From positions 103,440,239 to 103,504,238 of the forward strand of contig NC_081413.1 in the NCBI RefSeq assembly GCF_030272615.1: a stretch of DNA of 64,000 nucleotides, read 5' to 3'. The DNA comes from Cryptomeria japonica (taxonomy: Eukaryota > Streptophyta > Pinopsida > Cupressales > Cupressaceae). Every line of letters begins with the position of its first letter. The first letter of the stretch is position 1. A model generated the notes under the pieces. The model saw only the letters and a list, made by a program, of their open reading frames with translations, was not told the origin of the DNA and searched no databases. The position numbers and the translations under genes were made by a program. Shown one piece after another: positions 1 to 11,365 of this stretch.

Positions 1-939
1 GAATCATATGAATCAGCTTTTAAAACTTTATTGGTAAATGATCTGATAACAATGCTAGACAATTCTAGACCATAAGATCTAGAAATTAAACCCAAATGGT
101 GGAGAGAAAACAAATACTGTGACTACCATCGAAACAAGGGACATAACACAAACAACTGCATGAAACTCCGACATGAAATTCAAGATCTCATCAACACTGG
201 CAAGATCATTGTTGGAAATCATGCAGCTAATGCTGATCATAAGGCCTTTCAAGATCCCTTACCGACTTATGAAGAAGGAGATTCCTCTAAATCCAAGGGA
301 GGTACTAGAGTCAATTATACCTACACTAACAATGACAACATGATCAACATGATTGAATCTTCCCAACTTGAATATTGCAATGTGATCATAATTAAAGATA
401 AGAAAAATCAAGTACAAACTGCCAATGCTGTGACCCTCACTCAAAAGAAGGTTACTCTCCAAGGAGCTAGTTCCTCAACTTTTGCTCAAATAACATCAAA
501 CCTACCAACTCCTTTAAATAGACAAACATACACAATCACAGCCAAATCAAAACATTTGGCTTCATCATCCTCTCCTGGTTATAGTATTGTTGAACAATTG
601 AAAAGAACTAATGCTCAAATCTCCATTTTGGAACTGCTTAAGAACTCTTCTACTAATAGAGAGATCCTGGACAAGGCTTTGCTTACCACTAGTGTCCCTA
701 AAGATTTAGACATAGATCAGTTTCAATCTATGGTGGGTCACCTGACTTCACCTTATTACCTCACTTTCTCTGAAGAAGATGATAACTCACTGAGTCACTC
801 GCATAACTAGCCATTACACATCGAAGCTATGATCCATAAACACCGAGTTAAACGTGTTTTGATAGATGGAGGCGCTGGGTTGAATATCTGTACTTACAAT
901 CTACTGACACACCTGGGATTTTCTGAAAAACATTATTAA
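1..939 (+). pseudogene. Gag zinc knuckle and start of aspartic protease (decayed)
   Basis: The forward frame beginning at base 1 reads through a CX2HX4HX4C knuckle (CDYHRNKGHNTNNC, bases 118-159), the variant common in plant Ty3/gypsy Gag. A linker of about 200 residues contains the 'EQLKRTNAQISILELL' type motif that precedes protease in these elements. The protease active-site loop follows (VLIDGGAGLNIC, about 867-902), with DGG instead of the usual DSG/DTG, as seen in many Tat-type proteases. In-frame stops occur at 73-75 (TAA), 808-810 (TAG) and just after the protease loop. Gag N-terminal domains lie outside the window. Confidence 0.8.
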
Positions 940-1012
940 TCCAACAAAGAAAATAATAATCAAAGCTAATGATGAAGAAGAAATAACCTCTAAAGGTCTG
1001 GTACTATAACCA

Positions 1013-1768
1013 ATCAGGGTAGGACCTGTAGAAAGAGATGTCATTTTTCAGGTCCTTGACCTTCCTCTTTCATATAGAATCTTACTGGGTAGGCCATGGA
1101 TTCATGAAATGAGAGAAATACCATCTACGTATCATCAGTGCTTGAAATTTCCTTATAATAGAGTTGAAGTCAGTATTCCTACTGATACAAGCTATACTTG
1201 CAATGCATTAACACAAAGTGTTGATGCTTTTGTTCCTTATAATCAAGCAACCTCTACAGCTAAAAGTTCAGAATCTTTGCTGAAAGATTTAGAGAAGAAA
1301 TTGAAAACCACAAACACCTACATGGATGGATACAAGATAGAGCCTGTATTCTCACTAATGTCTCTTCCTCCATCACCAAGACAGTCGGGAAAACCATCAG
1401 AGGTTATGAAGCCACAAATTTCCACTCCAAAAGTCATTTATGATGGTCTCTTTATACAGTCCTCTACTTCCCTTGCAGATGAAATAGAAGAGGATGCTGC
1501 TCTCAAATGGCTTTTCAAAGAAGATAGTGCAAACAAAGAAATACGACATTGTGAGATTTCCCCAATACACTATGGTCCAGGCTATAAGATGCTTCAACGC
1601 ATGGGATATTCAAGTACCGGTCCTTTAGGCAAGTGTCAAGAAGGTATTGTTGAACCTATTTAGTTACAAACTAAGTCTGCAAATGATAAAGCTGGACTAG
1701 GATACGATCCAAGAAAGTCATCAAATCAGAAACATACTCCTCACCATCAACCTAAGTGGATGAAAAAG
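1013..1768 (+). pseudogene. Protease C-terminal part plus G-patch (decayed)
   Basis: Continues the previous frame after a shift. The 'YRILLGRPWIHEM' segment is the conserved C-terminal protease loop of plant gypsy elements. It is followed by about 150 linker residues and a G-patch around 1573-1650 (GYKMLQRMGYSSTGPLGK), a glycine-rich RNA-binding motif. A TAG at 1661-1663 interrupts the frame; the same frame then goes on with 'AGLGYDP', typical after the G-patch, until the LTR insertion at 1780. A G-patch after protease is known from plant gypsy elements and betaretroviruses; its role here is not shown. Confidence 0.75.
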
Positions 1769-1779
1769 GTACTACCTTC

Positions 1780-3442
1780 TGTAGCGTCGTAAATTGTACG
1801 CACTTGCTAGGGTTGTACAATTTCACACCTAGTTTAGCACCCGCCTTGGCGCATTTTGCATTTTGCATTGTATTTCTCCTTTAGCACTTAATTAATTAAA
1901 TTAATTAGGTCTAAGGTCCTATTTCATCATCTTCCACATTATAAAGTTGGGCCCTTTCATTAAAGTGTGCCCCTTTCATTTTATTCTTCCAATACATCAT
2001 CTAATCAAAAACCCTAATTAGGTCCTATTTTGAACTTGGGGGCTTGATTTCGGGGGTCAAAACATCTCGAAATCACCTGTAACTTCGGGATTCTCTCTAA
2101 AATCATCATATTCGATGGCCCTGAAAATTTGGTGAAAAGTTGTCGGGACCATGGCGCCCAGAGAGGACCATGGCGCCCGGCGTGCACATGGTCTCGGACA
2201 TTTTTCCCGAAATTTTAGGAGCACGATCCAATCATAAAATAAAGCTTAACCCCAAGAAATTGGTGGGAGATTCAATCTCTAGGTCGGCCAAAAGTTGAAA
2301 TTAAGACCTAGGGTTTCATATATAAGAGCTCTCTTTCTTCATTTGAAAGGATCGGAATTTTGGTTTTCAAGGGACCTTCCATGCAGCGAAAGAGCAGATC
2401 CTTGAAGACTTCAACAACTTTCAACATTCATCCATCAAGCATTCGTCAAATCCATTCATTCACTTAGGGCTTTGAAGGCATTGAAGAGCAATAAGGGATC
2501 ACCGACTGAAGATTGGCTTGTACCCCTCCCTTGGGGTTGGGTATGATTTCATGTTGTTTTCATGTCTTTGCATAAGCCTCATTATGTCACTTAAATTCAT
2601 GCTTTAGATCACTTTGCATCTTGATTTGGAGCATTTACATTATCATTTACAAGCAATTAGGGTTTACTTTCTAGGTTGCTCTAGTTTGCTTACTTGCATT
2701 TTAGGATCTTGCACACACACAAGGTCTGCACACACATTACTTTTACAATACAACTTGGCTATTCGTGGAGGTGGAAATCACCGAAGCGGGGGTTTGACTA
2801 AGGCAAAACCCTATATAGCCGCCCACCATACCTTTTCAGATACAAGTGCAGGTTTCGGGATTTGGACGACGCCGCAAGTTGCAGATCCGACGGAAGCAGA
2901 CGGAGACTGAACTTCACACCAAATTGCAGAGCAAAAGACCAGGACAGGGGCGTGGGGCACCCTGGTCCTGCCAGTACAAGGGCGTTGGGTGCCCTGGTCC
3001 TCCTAATAGACAACAGTTTTCAGCATTTTTGACAGCTTTCCAGGTTGCAAAATAGCTGTTTCCGGAGTAGTTTCAGGTGCAGAATCAGGACAGTGGCGCC
3101 CGCGCCCCCATCCCAAACATTTTCACTCAGATTTTAACTCTGGGTACGCATTTGCATTCTTGTCTTGTCCTTGTGTTTACAGCTTTCCATTGTTTAAGTT
3201 CAATTCTGCAATCTTGTTATTAGTTCGTACTTGCACTTTGGGGTTAGGAATTGAACTTGCATCATTTTATCTTTCAATTAAAACAAAGGAATAGAAATCC
3301 TAATAGGTAGCCCATGGCTCTCTCTTCCACAAAAAGAAGTAGCCAATTGTGTGATACCTCTAGGCTCTTTCGTATTCCACAAGTGTGTGGTTGAAAGTGA
3401 GATTAGGGCCTGTTTGCTTAGTGTCACTTTTTCTCCTACACA
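1780..3442 (+). repeat. 5' LTR of the protease/G-patch element
   Basis: A 1,663-bp LTR starting TGTAGCGTCG and ending CTACACA, matched by 8893-10593. It contains a TATA-like 'catatataagagc' near 2321, and GC-rich motifs around GGCGCC: two 'gaccatggcgccc' copies near 2148-2180 and two 'CCCTGGTCC' copies near 2960-3000. Short ORFs inside it are also seen in the 3' LTR and are not taken as genes. Confidence 0.9.
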
Positions 3443-3445
3443 TTT

Positions 3446-3463
3446 TGGTGAACCCGACGTGAA
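3446..3463 (+). promoter_or_regulatory. Primer binding site
   Basis: TGGTGAACCCGACGTGAA begins three bases after the 5' LTR end. It starts with TGG, the complement of a tRNA CCA end, as expected of a minus-strand PBS. I could not assign the tRNA with confidence; it is not the initiator-Met type used by the copia-like elements here. Confidence 0.65.
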
Positions 3464-3776
3464 CTCCAATCTTCTCTAATTCTGATTTATGTTTTCAAAT
3501 TTGAGTGTTTATGCTATTTCAAAATCAAATTTGTATTTACAATTTTTAATTTCTTGCAAGATTCAAAAATCTAGAAGAAATTTTTGCTAAAACCCTAATT
3601 TTTCAATTCAAAGTTGAACTTGTGGATAGCTTAATTGGGATCAATAATTTCAAATCTGATTTAGGAACTCATTTGAATCATAAATTTAATTTTCTAAATC
3701 TACATTCTAAGTGCTTGCATTAAACATTTCCTTCTATTTTGCATGTGTTATCATTTGAAAAAGGAAAATTGTTGTC

Positions 3777-6700
3777 ATGATGCATTCATTTCATAGATGT
3801 GATAATGGGTTAGCTTCCCTTGTTTCAATTTTTCCTTCTCCTAAAGAACCTCCCCCTATCTATAACAACATTTTAGTGCCTAAAAGAGTTTCTACCAATC
3901 CCTTTGAGACTCTCCCATTCTCTAAGGATGAAGACTTTAAGAGTGATCTTGACAATTCTCCTAAAATGTGCCCTTCCTATTTAGCTATCCTAGAGGAAGA
4001 GAATGATATCATAAACACCTTTCTTAATGTTACTTCACCTTCCCTACAGGATGCCTCTCTAAGTGAAAAGGTATTGATGGACATTGACTTATTTTCTCCT
4101 AAAGTTGGTCCTTCCAATGGGGGCATGTTAGTGCAACAAGAGGTTATGAACACTTCTTTCAAAGATCTCTTTCCTAAGCATGAATCTTTGGAGAAATATG
4201 TTCATGTTCCTCCTAAAAAACACTCCCTTCATGAGGATCCTTTTGTGAAAGAAGATGACATTATCCCTACATTTCCTAGTGATGGCATTTCTTTTTCCAA
4301 CAAAATTCCCACTAAAGATGATGAATTAATGATAAATGTTTACCCTTCTCCTAAAGATTGTCTTACCCATAAGCATCCCTTAGAGAAAGAAGATGAAATA
4401 ATAAGCAATTTCCTTAATTCTCTCTCCCCTAAAGATCATATTGAACATATTTTGAGGAAAGAGGATGAGTTTAACACATCTATTGATGCTCTCCCTCCTA
4501 AGGATGAGGAATTAATAAACAATGTTATCTCCTCTCCCGAAATTGACAATACTTCAAACATTCCTTTCAACAACTTCACTATTTGGGATGAACCATTAGA
4601 AGAAGGTGTAGACTATTCTATACCCCATGAGAGAACCCTAGCCAAAGGGGATGAAATCAAGATTTAAAACTCCCTTGATAGTTTCTCACATTCCTTGAAT
4701 CTCAATTATTCTCCCTCTAAAAATAAAGCATCTCCCTCTCCTCAACTTGGTTCTACTCATACGGACACCCTAGTTCAAAGCAAGATGGTTAACATCTCTT
4801 TCAAAGATCTCCTTCTCAAAAGTGAGACTTTAGAGAGTAATGTTGAACCTTCTCCTCGAGAGTTTATTCCCCATGTAGATCCTTTGATGATAGAGGATGA
4901 TATGACCTTTCCTAATATTACTCTTCCTACTGGAACATCAATGCCTACCCCTTGTCTCTCTCCTAAAATTGATTTAATCTGTGATAAGATTTTAGTGCAA
5001 GAGAAGACTATCAACAATTCTTCCAACACTTTTGTTCATTCCTCTAAACCATCCTCAATCAATTTGATACATGTGAACGAAACACCTAACAAACCTCTCT
5101 TCACTGTCCAAGGTGTTTGTCCTTCTCAAAATTTTGAACCTTTAAATAATCCTATCTTAGTGGTCCAAGGTGGTTATGCTAATGATTCTTTTTGCACTCC
5201 TAAGAAACCTATTATTACTGTGCAAGGAGGTTATTCTACTAAGAGCCCTTATGAGTATGCTAAGCAACTGACTAGAGAGAGTTATAATGCGGTTGCTCAT
5301 ACCTATAACACAAGAAACAATAGGCAACCTAATCCTCCTCCAGTTATCCCAACTTCACTTCCTCCTTCCCAACCTATTCTTCCTCAAGTTCCTCATATTT
5401 CACAAATGCTTAGTAAGGACTATGATCTTATAGAACAACTTAAAGCTACCCCTGCTAAGATATCCCTTTGGGATTTGATCCAAACTTCTTCCGTTCATCA
5501 TGGAATGTTACAAGATGCCTTGAAAGATTTGAATATTCCTCCACCTAATACATCTAGTAATATAGTGTCTTTGGTTAACTCTGTGATGAATCCTAAAGCT
5601 CAAATTGTGTTTACTCAAGATGAGTTGCCTACTAGCAAAATTCAACATCAATATGATCCCTTGATGATTGTGGTTATCATAAATGACACTGCTATAAGAC
5701 GAACACTGGTAGATAATGGTTCTGGCCTTAATGTGTGTAGCATTAATCTATTGCATAAGATGAATGTGGATACCTCCCTTATTGAGCCTGACTCTCATCC
5801 CATTCGAGGCTTTGATAATGTGCCTAAGTCTTCATTAGGTATTATCACCTTACCCATCACAGTGGGACCTGTTACTTTGCCTACTCCTATCCATGTTATG
5901 TCGGGAAATCTAACATACAACTTGTTATTAGGGAGACCTTGGATTCACAGTATGCAAGCTGTCCCCTCTACATTGCATAGACAAGTTAAATTTATTTATA
6001 ACAATAAGACATATACCTTGATAGGTGATACTAATTTTCAAGCTTGTTTGCAAACATCTACTTCCAAAGGGAGTTCTTCTAAGCCTTCCTCTTCTAGTGA
6101 TGACTCGTTAAACAAGATACCTATGGATGGATAATCACCCTCTGATAATCAAAATTCTTTGGATGAGTCTGAAGTTCCTGAAGAAGATTCTTCTCAACTT
6201 GAATCTACACATGAGAAGGCTTTTGATCCTGAGAAGGTTCTCGCAGAAGACGATTGGGGATCTCTTGATTTTAATCCCACCTTTGTAGGTGAGTATAGGG
6301 TTCCTCCTAGAGAGCTTAAAGTTAAAGAGAAGGAAGAAACTAAAGATCAATCAGTCTTACCTGAACCTATGAGCAATAATTTTGTGGCTGCTTCTCAAAC
6401 TTCTTCTCCTCACACCTCTAATTCTGAAGAATTTGATTCTTTGTCTTATGAAAAACCACCTTTTCTTTCTGAAATGGCTAATCGTTATGGTCGTGGTTTC
6501 CATATTTTCGCTAAGAGTGGCTATAGTGGAAATGGTTGTGGCGCAAATGAACAAGGAATTAAAGTTCCTTTAGAACATAACATGCATGAATATTCATTTG
6601 GACTTGGATATAATCTTTCTAAGCCCACCAAAGCATCTAAAAGACCATCTCTCAATGTGAATGCTATATTTAGTAGTGATGATGATCTCACTTCAACTAA

Positions 6701-7004
6701 ATCATCTTCTACTTCTATCAACTCTCATTCCCCTCATAAGGAAATCTTGGTGATGAACAAATCTCTTTATGAATCCCCTCAAATTTCTAAATCCACTCAT
6801 GAATCTTTATCTCCTATTCATCATAAAGTCCTTTCCTCCAGGGATAAGGCTCTAATAAATTACACTCATCTTTCTTCTAAGATTTCTTGTGACTTTTCTT
6901 CTTCAATTTTTATCATTTTATACATGTTTTTGATCTCACTTATAGTTGAGCATTTAGCATGTCATATTCAAATACCTTATTCAATCTATCATGTCTTTAA
7001 ATAA
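3777..7004 (+). pseudogene. Protease/G-patch polyprotein of the non-autonomous element
   Basis: One forward frame of 1,076 codons broken only by TAA at 4665 and TAA at 6132, with no frameshift. The N-terminal ~450 residues are a loose repeat of Ser-Pro-Lys and acidic modules (SPKD, KEDD, FKDL) with no recognisable capsid domain or zinc knuckle. Residues near 540-590 hold the 'YDLIEQLKATPAKISLWDLI' type linker. An aspartic protease follows (about 5640-6030): active loop TLVDNGSGLNVC with Asp at 5712 and DNG for DSG, then NLLLGRPWIHSM. A G-patch lies at about 6474-6620 (GRGFHIFAKSGYSGNGCG). The last ~60 residues are hydrophobic and may form a membrane segment. There is no RT or integrase downstream. 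Confidence 0.8.
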
Positions 7005-8876
7005 CATTAATGGCTATTATGTTGCTCATCATTATGTGACATTGGTAGCTCATTTACTGGGGGCTCATTGTCATTCATGATGGTACAATTTCAAGTGCAA
7101 TCATATTTTTGAAGCAACATAATAGCCTAATTTTCTATGTTATCTCTTGTTCCTATGGGGACAAGAGTGATTTCATACATCTCTTCTTTTTATGGTTAAA
7201 ATTTCCCTTTGGGGTAATAGTGTGGAAATATTGATCATCTTTTCTTTAGAATCCTCTTTTGCTAGATATGGGAGAAGATGTGTATTCTCTTTCTTATCCT
7301 ACCCACTTCTTGTGAGGAACATTTTACATACACTAATGTCTTGCTTGCATGAACTCATGTGAGTATGTAGTAAATTTTTCTTATGTCTAAATCTCTCCCT
7401 AGAAGATTGTGTAAGTCCTTCTCATTGTCCTTATCCTTGGGAGGCAATGATCTTTCCTTATTTTTATCTAAGGATCCACTTTTTCCTATTTTGTGGATGG
7501 TGTGAACTTTATTACTTGATGTTATTCCTTGTATGCATTTGTTGTTGTTTGTTCTTGAGGATTCTCTCTTACAAGAGGTGTAAGTCCTTGACTACAATCT
7601 CTTTTGCACTTGGTAAAATACATCCATAATGAATTCACTCTCCCAATTGGGTTAAAAAGAGCGTCATCCTTCATTAAGAATCACTTTCACCTCTCAAAAG
7701 AAGGAAGTATTGAATTCTTATTCTCTTCTTTGTCTTATTCTAGAAGATGTTATATTTGTCTAAGACAATTCCTCTCGGGGATAGGTGTCTTTTGTGCAAA
7801 GATCTCTTCTCCTCTAAGGATCTCCTCTACACATACTACAAGATATCCCTTTTCAACTATCTTATCCTTGCTTAAAGAGTGCAAAACTCTCTTGCTTGGA
7901 TCTATGACATTGTTGCATTTTTGGGGTATCTTCTTTTCTGATGAAGGTAGGTATCCTTGTTCTACTTTTCTTATGACATAAACATTACACTTTTTGAGCA
8001 ATGGGTCATTCTCGGAACCAGAGCACAGACTCTTAGAGCGAGATGTCTCCATTTTTCTTTTATGCAAGGTGATTATTCTCAGAACCAGAGCACAGACTAT
8101 TAGAGCGAGATGTCACGCTTTTGTACTATACATATACAGGTTGTAGCATACTCGGGCATAGACTCCTATGAGGTGCTTCTAACCTCACTTACACACACAT
8201 GCATGAGGTTGAGTGGAACTAGCGGCATAAGGCTAGACTTTCTCACTCTCCTCCCTTACATGGATCACCTAGACAGACTCTAGGGGCTAGTTTTCCGTGT
8301 CCTTTTTCCCATGGATCACCTAGACAAGATCTAGGGGCGAGAAGTCCATGTTTTCTCTCTCACTATTCTTTTCATGGATCACCAATGTGTGTATTCATGC
8401 TTTTTTTCCTTTCTTTCTGTTTGCATTTTGTTTCCATTTACATCCTTCATCTTGTGCTAGAGAACTCTCAAATCCTCACACTCTTCGTTGTGTTGGAATT
8501 GAGATTTAGTCCTCTTTCTTACCAAATGATTCTCCATTAGTTTTTGATCTCATATCAAATGTTCTTGTGAGCATTGGTTATCAATATTCTTTAACAATTC
8601 GAAGTGGTAAACATGATACCCTGTTTCAACTCACTAAAATTAGCAAGCCGAAACAGGGGGGGGCATATAGCTACCCTCGAATTTTCATTACCTTCCTTAG
8701 TAAGCATTAGGTGATTTTGTGATCTAACATGTGGTTTTGTAGGTTGTGGTTCTTAACTGAGTACTGCAGATGCCGCTGGGGGCTTCATCCGACAACTTAT
8801 GGATACATCCTTTTTCAAATAATGTTTACTTTTCTGTACTTTATCTTGCATATGCACGTAGTGTTCATATGACCGC
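7005..8876 (+). other. Non-coding 3' region of the element, with short duplications
   Basis: No conserved protein is visible. Two direct duplications stand out. A block with 'accagagcacagact' and 'agagcgagatgtc' occurs at about 8015-8046 and again at about 8081-8113. A block 'atggatcacctagaca' plus 'ctaggggc' occurs at about 8260-8290 and 8311-8340. The rest is T-rich and of unknown role; packaging or RNA-structure signals would be one guess. Confidence 0.6.
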
Positions 8877-8892
8877 TAAAGTGGGGGCTAAA
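8877..8892 (+). promoter_or_regulatory. Polypurine tract
   Basis: TAAAGTGGGGGCTAAA directly precedes the 3' LTR start at 8893, where a plus-strand primer tract is expected. Confidence 0.75.
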
Positions 8893-10593
8893 TGTAGCGT
8901 CGTAAATTGTACGCACTTGCTAGGGTGGTACAATTTCACACCTAGTTTAGCACCCGCCTTGGCACATTTTGCATTTTGCATTGCATTTCCCCTCCGCCTT
9001 GGCGCATTTTGCATTTTGCATTGCATTTCCCCTTTAGCACTTAATTAATTAAATTAATTAGGTCTAAGGTTCTATTTTATCATCTCCCATATCATAAAGT
9101 TGGGCCCTTTTCATTAAAGTGTGCCCCTTTCATTTTATTCTTCCAATACATCATTTAATCAAAAACCCTAATTAGGTCCTATTTTGAACTTGGGGTCTTG
9201 ATTTCGGGGGTCAAAACATCTCGAAATCACTTGTAACTTCGGGATTCGCTCTAAAATCATCATATCCGACGGCCCTAAAAATTTGGTGAAAAGTTGTTGG
9301 GACCATGGCGCCCGGTGTGCACACGGTCCCGAACATTTTTCTCAAAATTTTAGGAGCGCGATCCAATCATAAAATAAAGCTTAACCCCAAGAAATTGGCA
9401 GGAGATTCAATCTCTAAGTGGGCCTAAAGTTGAAATTAAGACCTAGGGTTTCATACATAAGAGCTCTCTTTCTTCATTTGAAAGGGAGAGAATTTTTGGT
9501 TTCAAGGGCTTTCTAGGCAGCGAAAGAGCAGATCTTTGAAGAATTCAACAACATTCAACATCCATCCATCAAGCATTCATCAATTTCATTCATCCATTTA
9601 GGGCTTTGAAGACATTGAAGAGCAATAAGGGATCACCGACTGAAGATTGGCTTGTACCCCTCCCTTGGGGTTGGGTATGATTTCATGTTGTTTTCATGTC
9701 TTTGCATAAGCCTCATTATATCATTTGTATTCATGCTTTGAATCACTTCGCATCTTGATTTGGAGCATTTACATTATCATTTACAAGAAATTAGGGTTTA
9801 CTTTCTAGGTTGCTCTAGTTTGCTTACTTGCATTTTAGGATCTTGCACACACACAAGTTCTGCACACACACTACTTTTACAATACAACTTGGCTATTCGT
9901 GGAGGTGGAAATCACCAAAGCAGGGGTTTGACTAAGGCAAAACCCTATATAGCCACCCAACAACCCTTTTTAGATATAAGTGCAGATTTCCGAATTCGAA
10001 GGACGCCGCAAGTTGCAGATCTGACGGAAGCGGATTGAGACAGAACTTCACACCAAATTCCAACCCAGAAAGCTAGGACAGGGGCGTGGGGCGCCCTGGT
10101 CCTGCCAGGACAAGGGTGCTAGGCGCCCTGGTCCCTGGGACAGGGGCGTTGGGCGCCCTGGTCCTTCTGTTAGACAGCAAGTTCAGCATTTCCGACAGCT
10201 TTTCAGGTTGCAAAACAGCAGTTTCAGGAGCAGAATCAGGACAGTGGCGCCTGCGCCCCCGTCCTGAACATTTTCACTCAAATTTTAACTCCAGGTACGC
10301 ATCTGCATTCTTATCTTGTCCTTGTGTTTACAGCTTTCCATTGTTTAATCTCAATTCTGCAATCCTGTTATTAGTTCATACTTGCACTTTGGGGTTAGGA
10401 ATTAAACTTGCATCATTTTATCTATCATTTGCAACAAAGGAATAGAAATCCTAATAGGTAGCCCGTGGCTCTCTCTTCTACAAAAAGAAGTAGCCAATTG
10501 TGTAATACCTCTAGGCTCTTTCGTATTCCACAAGTGTGTGATTGAAAGTGAGATTAGGACATGTTTGCTTAGTGTCACTTTTTCCCTTACACA
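8893..10593 (+). repeat. 3' LTR of the protease/G-patch element
   Basis: A 1,701-bp LTR matching 1780-3442 end to end. It differs by small copy-number changes: a tandem duplication of the 'ccgccttggc...gcatttcccc' block near 8956-9032, one instead of two 'gaccatggcgccc' copies near 9301, and three instead of two 'CCCTGGTCC' copies near 10097-10163. The flank after 10593 is the interior of another LTR. Confidence 0.9.
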
Positions 10594-11315
10594 TAATCCT
10601 ATTGGACCGACATGAAATCAGATTCCTTTATAAGGACATCATGTCTAGGGTTTGTATGAATGAGAGATGTATGATGTATGAGAAGGTTATGTGCAATCTT
10701 TATAGAGAAGATTAGGTCTGTGTGAAGAGTTAGAGTGTGGAGATATTGAAGACTGAAGTAATGCTAAAATGCATTAACAATGAGCTATCAAGGATCTAAC
10801 CAAGCATACTGTGCTAGTATCTAGATCACTCACTTGTTGATTACTCACATCTTCAACAAGTCTAAAACTCTTAACCGGGTAGGCCTAGCAAAGCCTTTGT
10901 AAATCCTCTAACAAGGTGGTTCACAATTGTGGATCTGAAATCCTTTAACAAGGTAGTCTTTAACATGACTTATCTTCTAACAGAGATCTATATTCCTAAC
11001 AGGATCTGTTCTGGTGAAGAACATTGTATGACCTTAACTTGTTTGACCTTAACCAGTCTGGTTTCTATTCTGCAGATAGTTACTGGTGAGTTTTGGTCAC
11101 AGTGGTTTTTCCCATTTGGGTTTCCACATCAAATATCTTGTGTTATGGTGATTCTGGTTTTGTGGGTGAATGCTTTATTTTCTATTTGGTTTGTATTTAT
11201 CTTAACTGGTTTATTAGTGAATCTGTTATACCGGTTATCTACTAAACTATTTAAGAGTTTGAGTTCAGTATTTTTTGGTATACTAATTAACCCCCCCCCC
11301 TCTTAGTATTCATCA
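10594..11315 (+). repeat. Truncated 5' LTR of the copia-like element
   Basis: Matches 17053-17769 of the intact 3' LTR, beginning at the shared 'taatcctattgga'. It ends with a run of ten C followed by TCTTAGTATTCATCA, just before the PBS. The missing first part corresponds to 16609 to about 17052. Confidence 0.88.
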
Positions 11316-11317
11316 AT

Positions 11318-11330
11318 TGGTATCAGAGCC
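11318..11330 (+). promoter_or_regulatory. Primer binding site (initiator tRNA-Met type)
   Basis: TGGTATCAGAGCC, two bases after the LTR end. This is the complement of the plant initiator tRNA-Met 3' end used by most plant copia elements. Confidence 0.9.
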
Positions 11331-11365
11331 AACCTTTGTATAATTCTAACCACTTGGAAGGAGAT

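Larger units (their letters stand above)
1..1779 (+). mobile_element. Truncated Ty3/gypsy (Tat/OTA-like) internal region
   Basis: Remnant of the gag-protease part of a Ty3/gypsy element. It runs in from the left edge and is cut at 1779/1780 by the LTR of the next element. In order it shows a Gag-type zinc knuckle, a linker, an aspartic protease and a G-patch. This is the same order as in the element at 1780-10593, so the two are related. No RT, integrase or LTR of this copy is in the window. Stops and one frame change show it is dead. Confidence 0.85.
1780..10593 (+). mobile_element. Non-autonomous Tat-like LTR retrotransposon (protease + G-patch only)
   Basis: An 8.8 kb element with two LTRs that both begin TGTAGCGTCG and end in TACACA, a PBS just inside the 5' LTR and a purine tract just before the 3' LTR. 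The 5.4 kb interior has one long frame (3777-7004) with protease and G-patch but no capsid domain, RT, RNase H or integrase, so movement needed enzymes from another element. Flanking 5-mers differ (CCTTC at 1775-1779, TAATC at 10594-10598), so this copy is probably a recombinant of two insertions. Confidence 0.88.

Noticed and set aside
2614-2910. 98-residue ORF repeated as a 92-residue ORF at 9760-10038
   Set aside because: The pair reflects LTR identity. The sequence has no domain and falls in the leader-like part of the LTR.
160-4667. Reading the protease/G-patch regions as host G-patch splicing proteins
   Set aside because: Retroelement protease motifs (DGG or DNG and LLGRPWIH), LTRs, PBS and PPT surround them.
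1780-10593. Calling this element autonomous with RT hidden in another frame
   Set aside because: I looked for RT, RNase H and integrase motifs in the forward frames of 7005-8876 and found none; the PPT and 3' LTR follow directly.
11318-11330. tRNA gene fragments (tRNA-Met-like words here, at 20085 and 25173, and a tRNA-like word at 38176)
   Set aside because: They are PBS sequences directly next to LTR ends; no cloverleaf is present.
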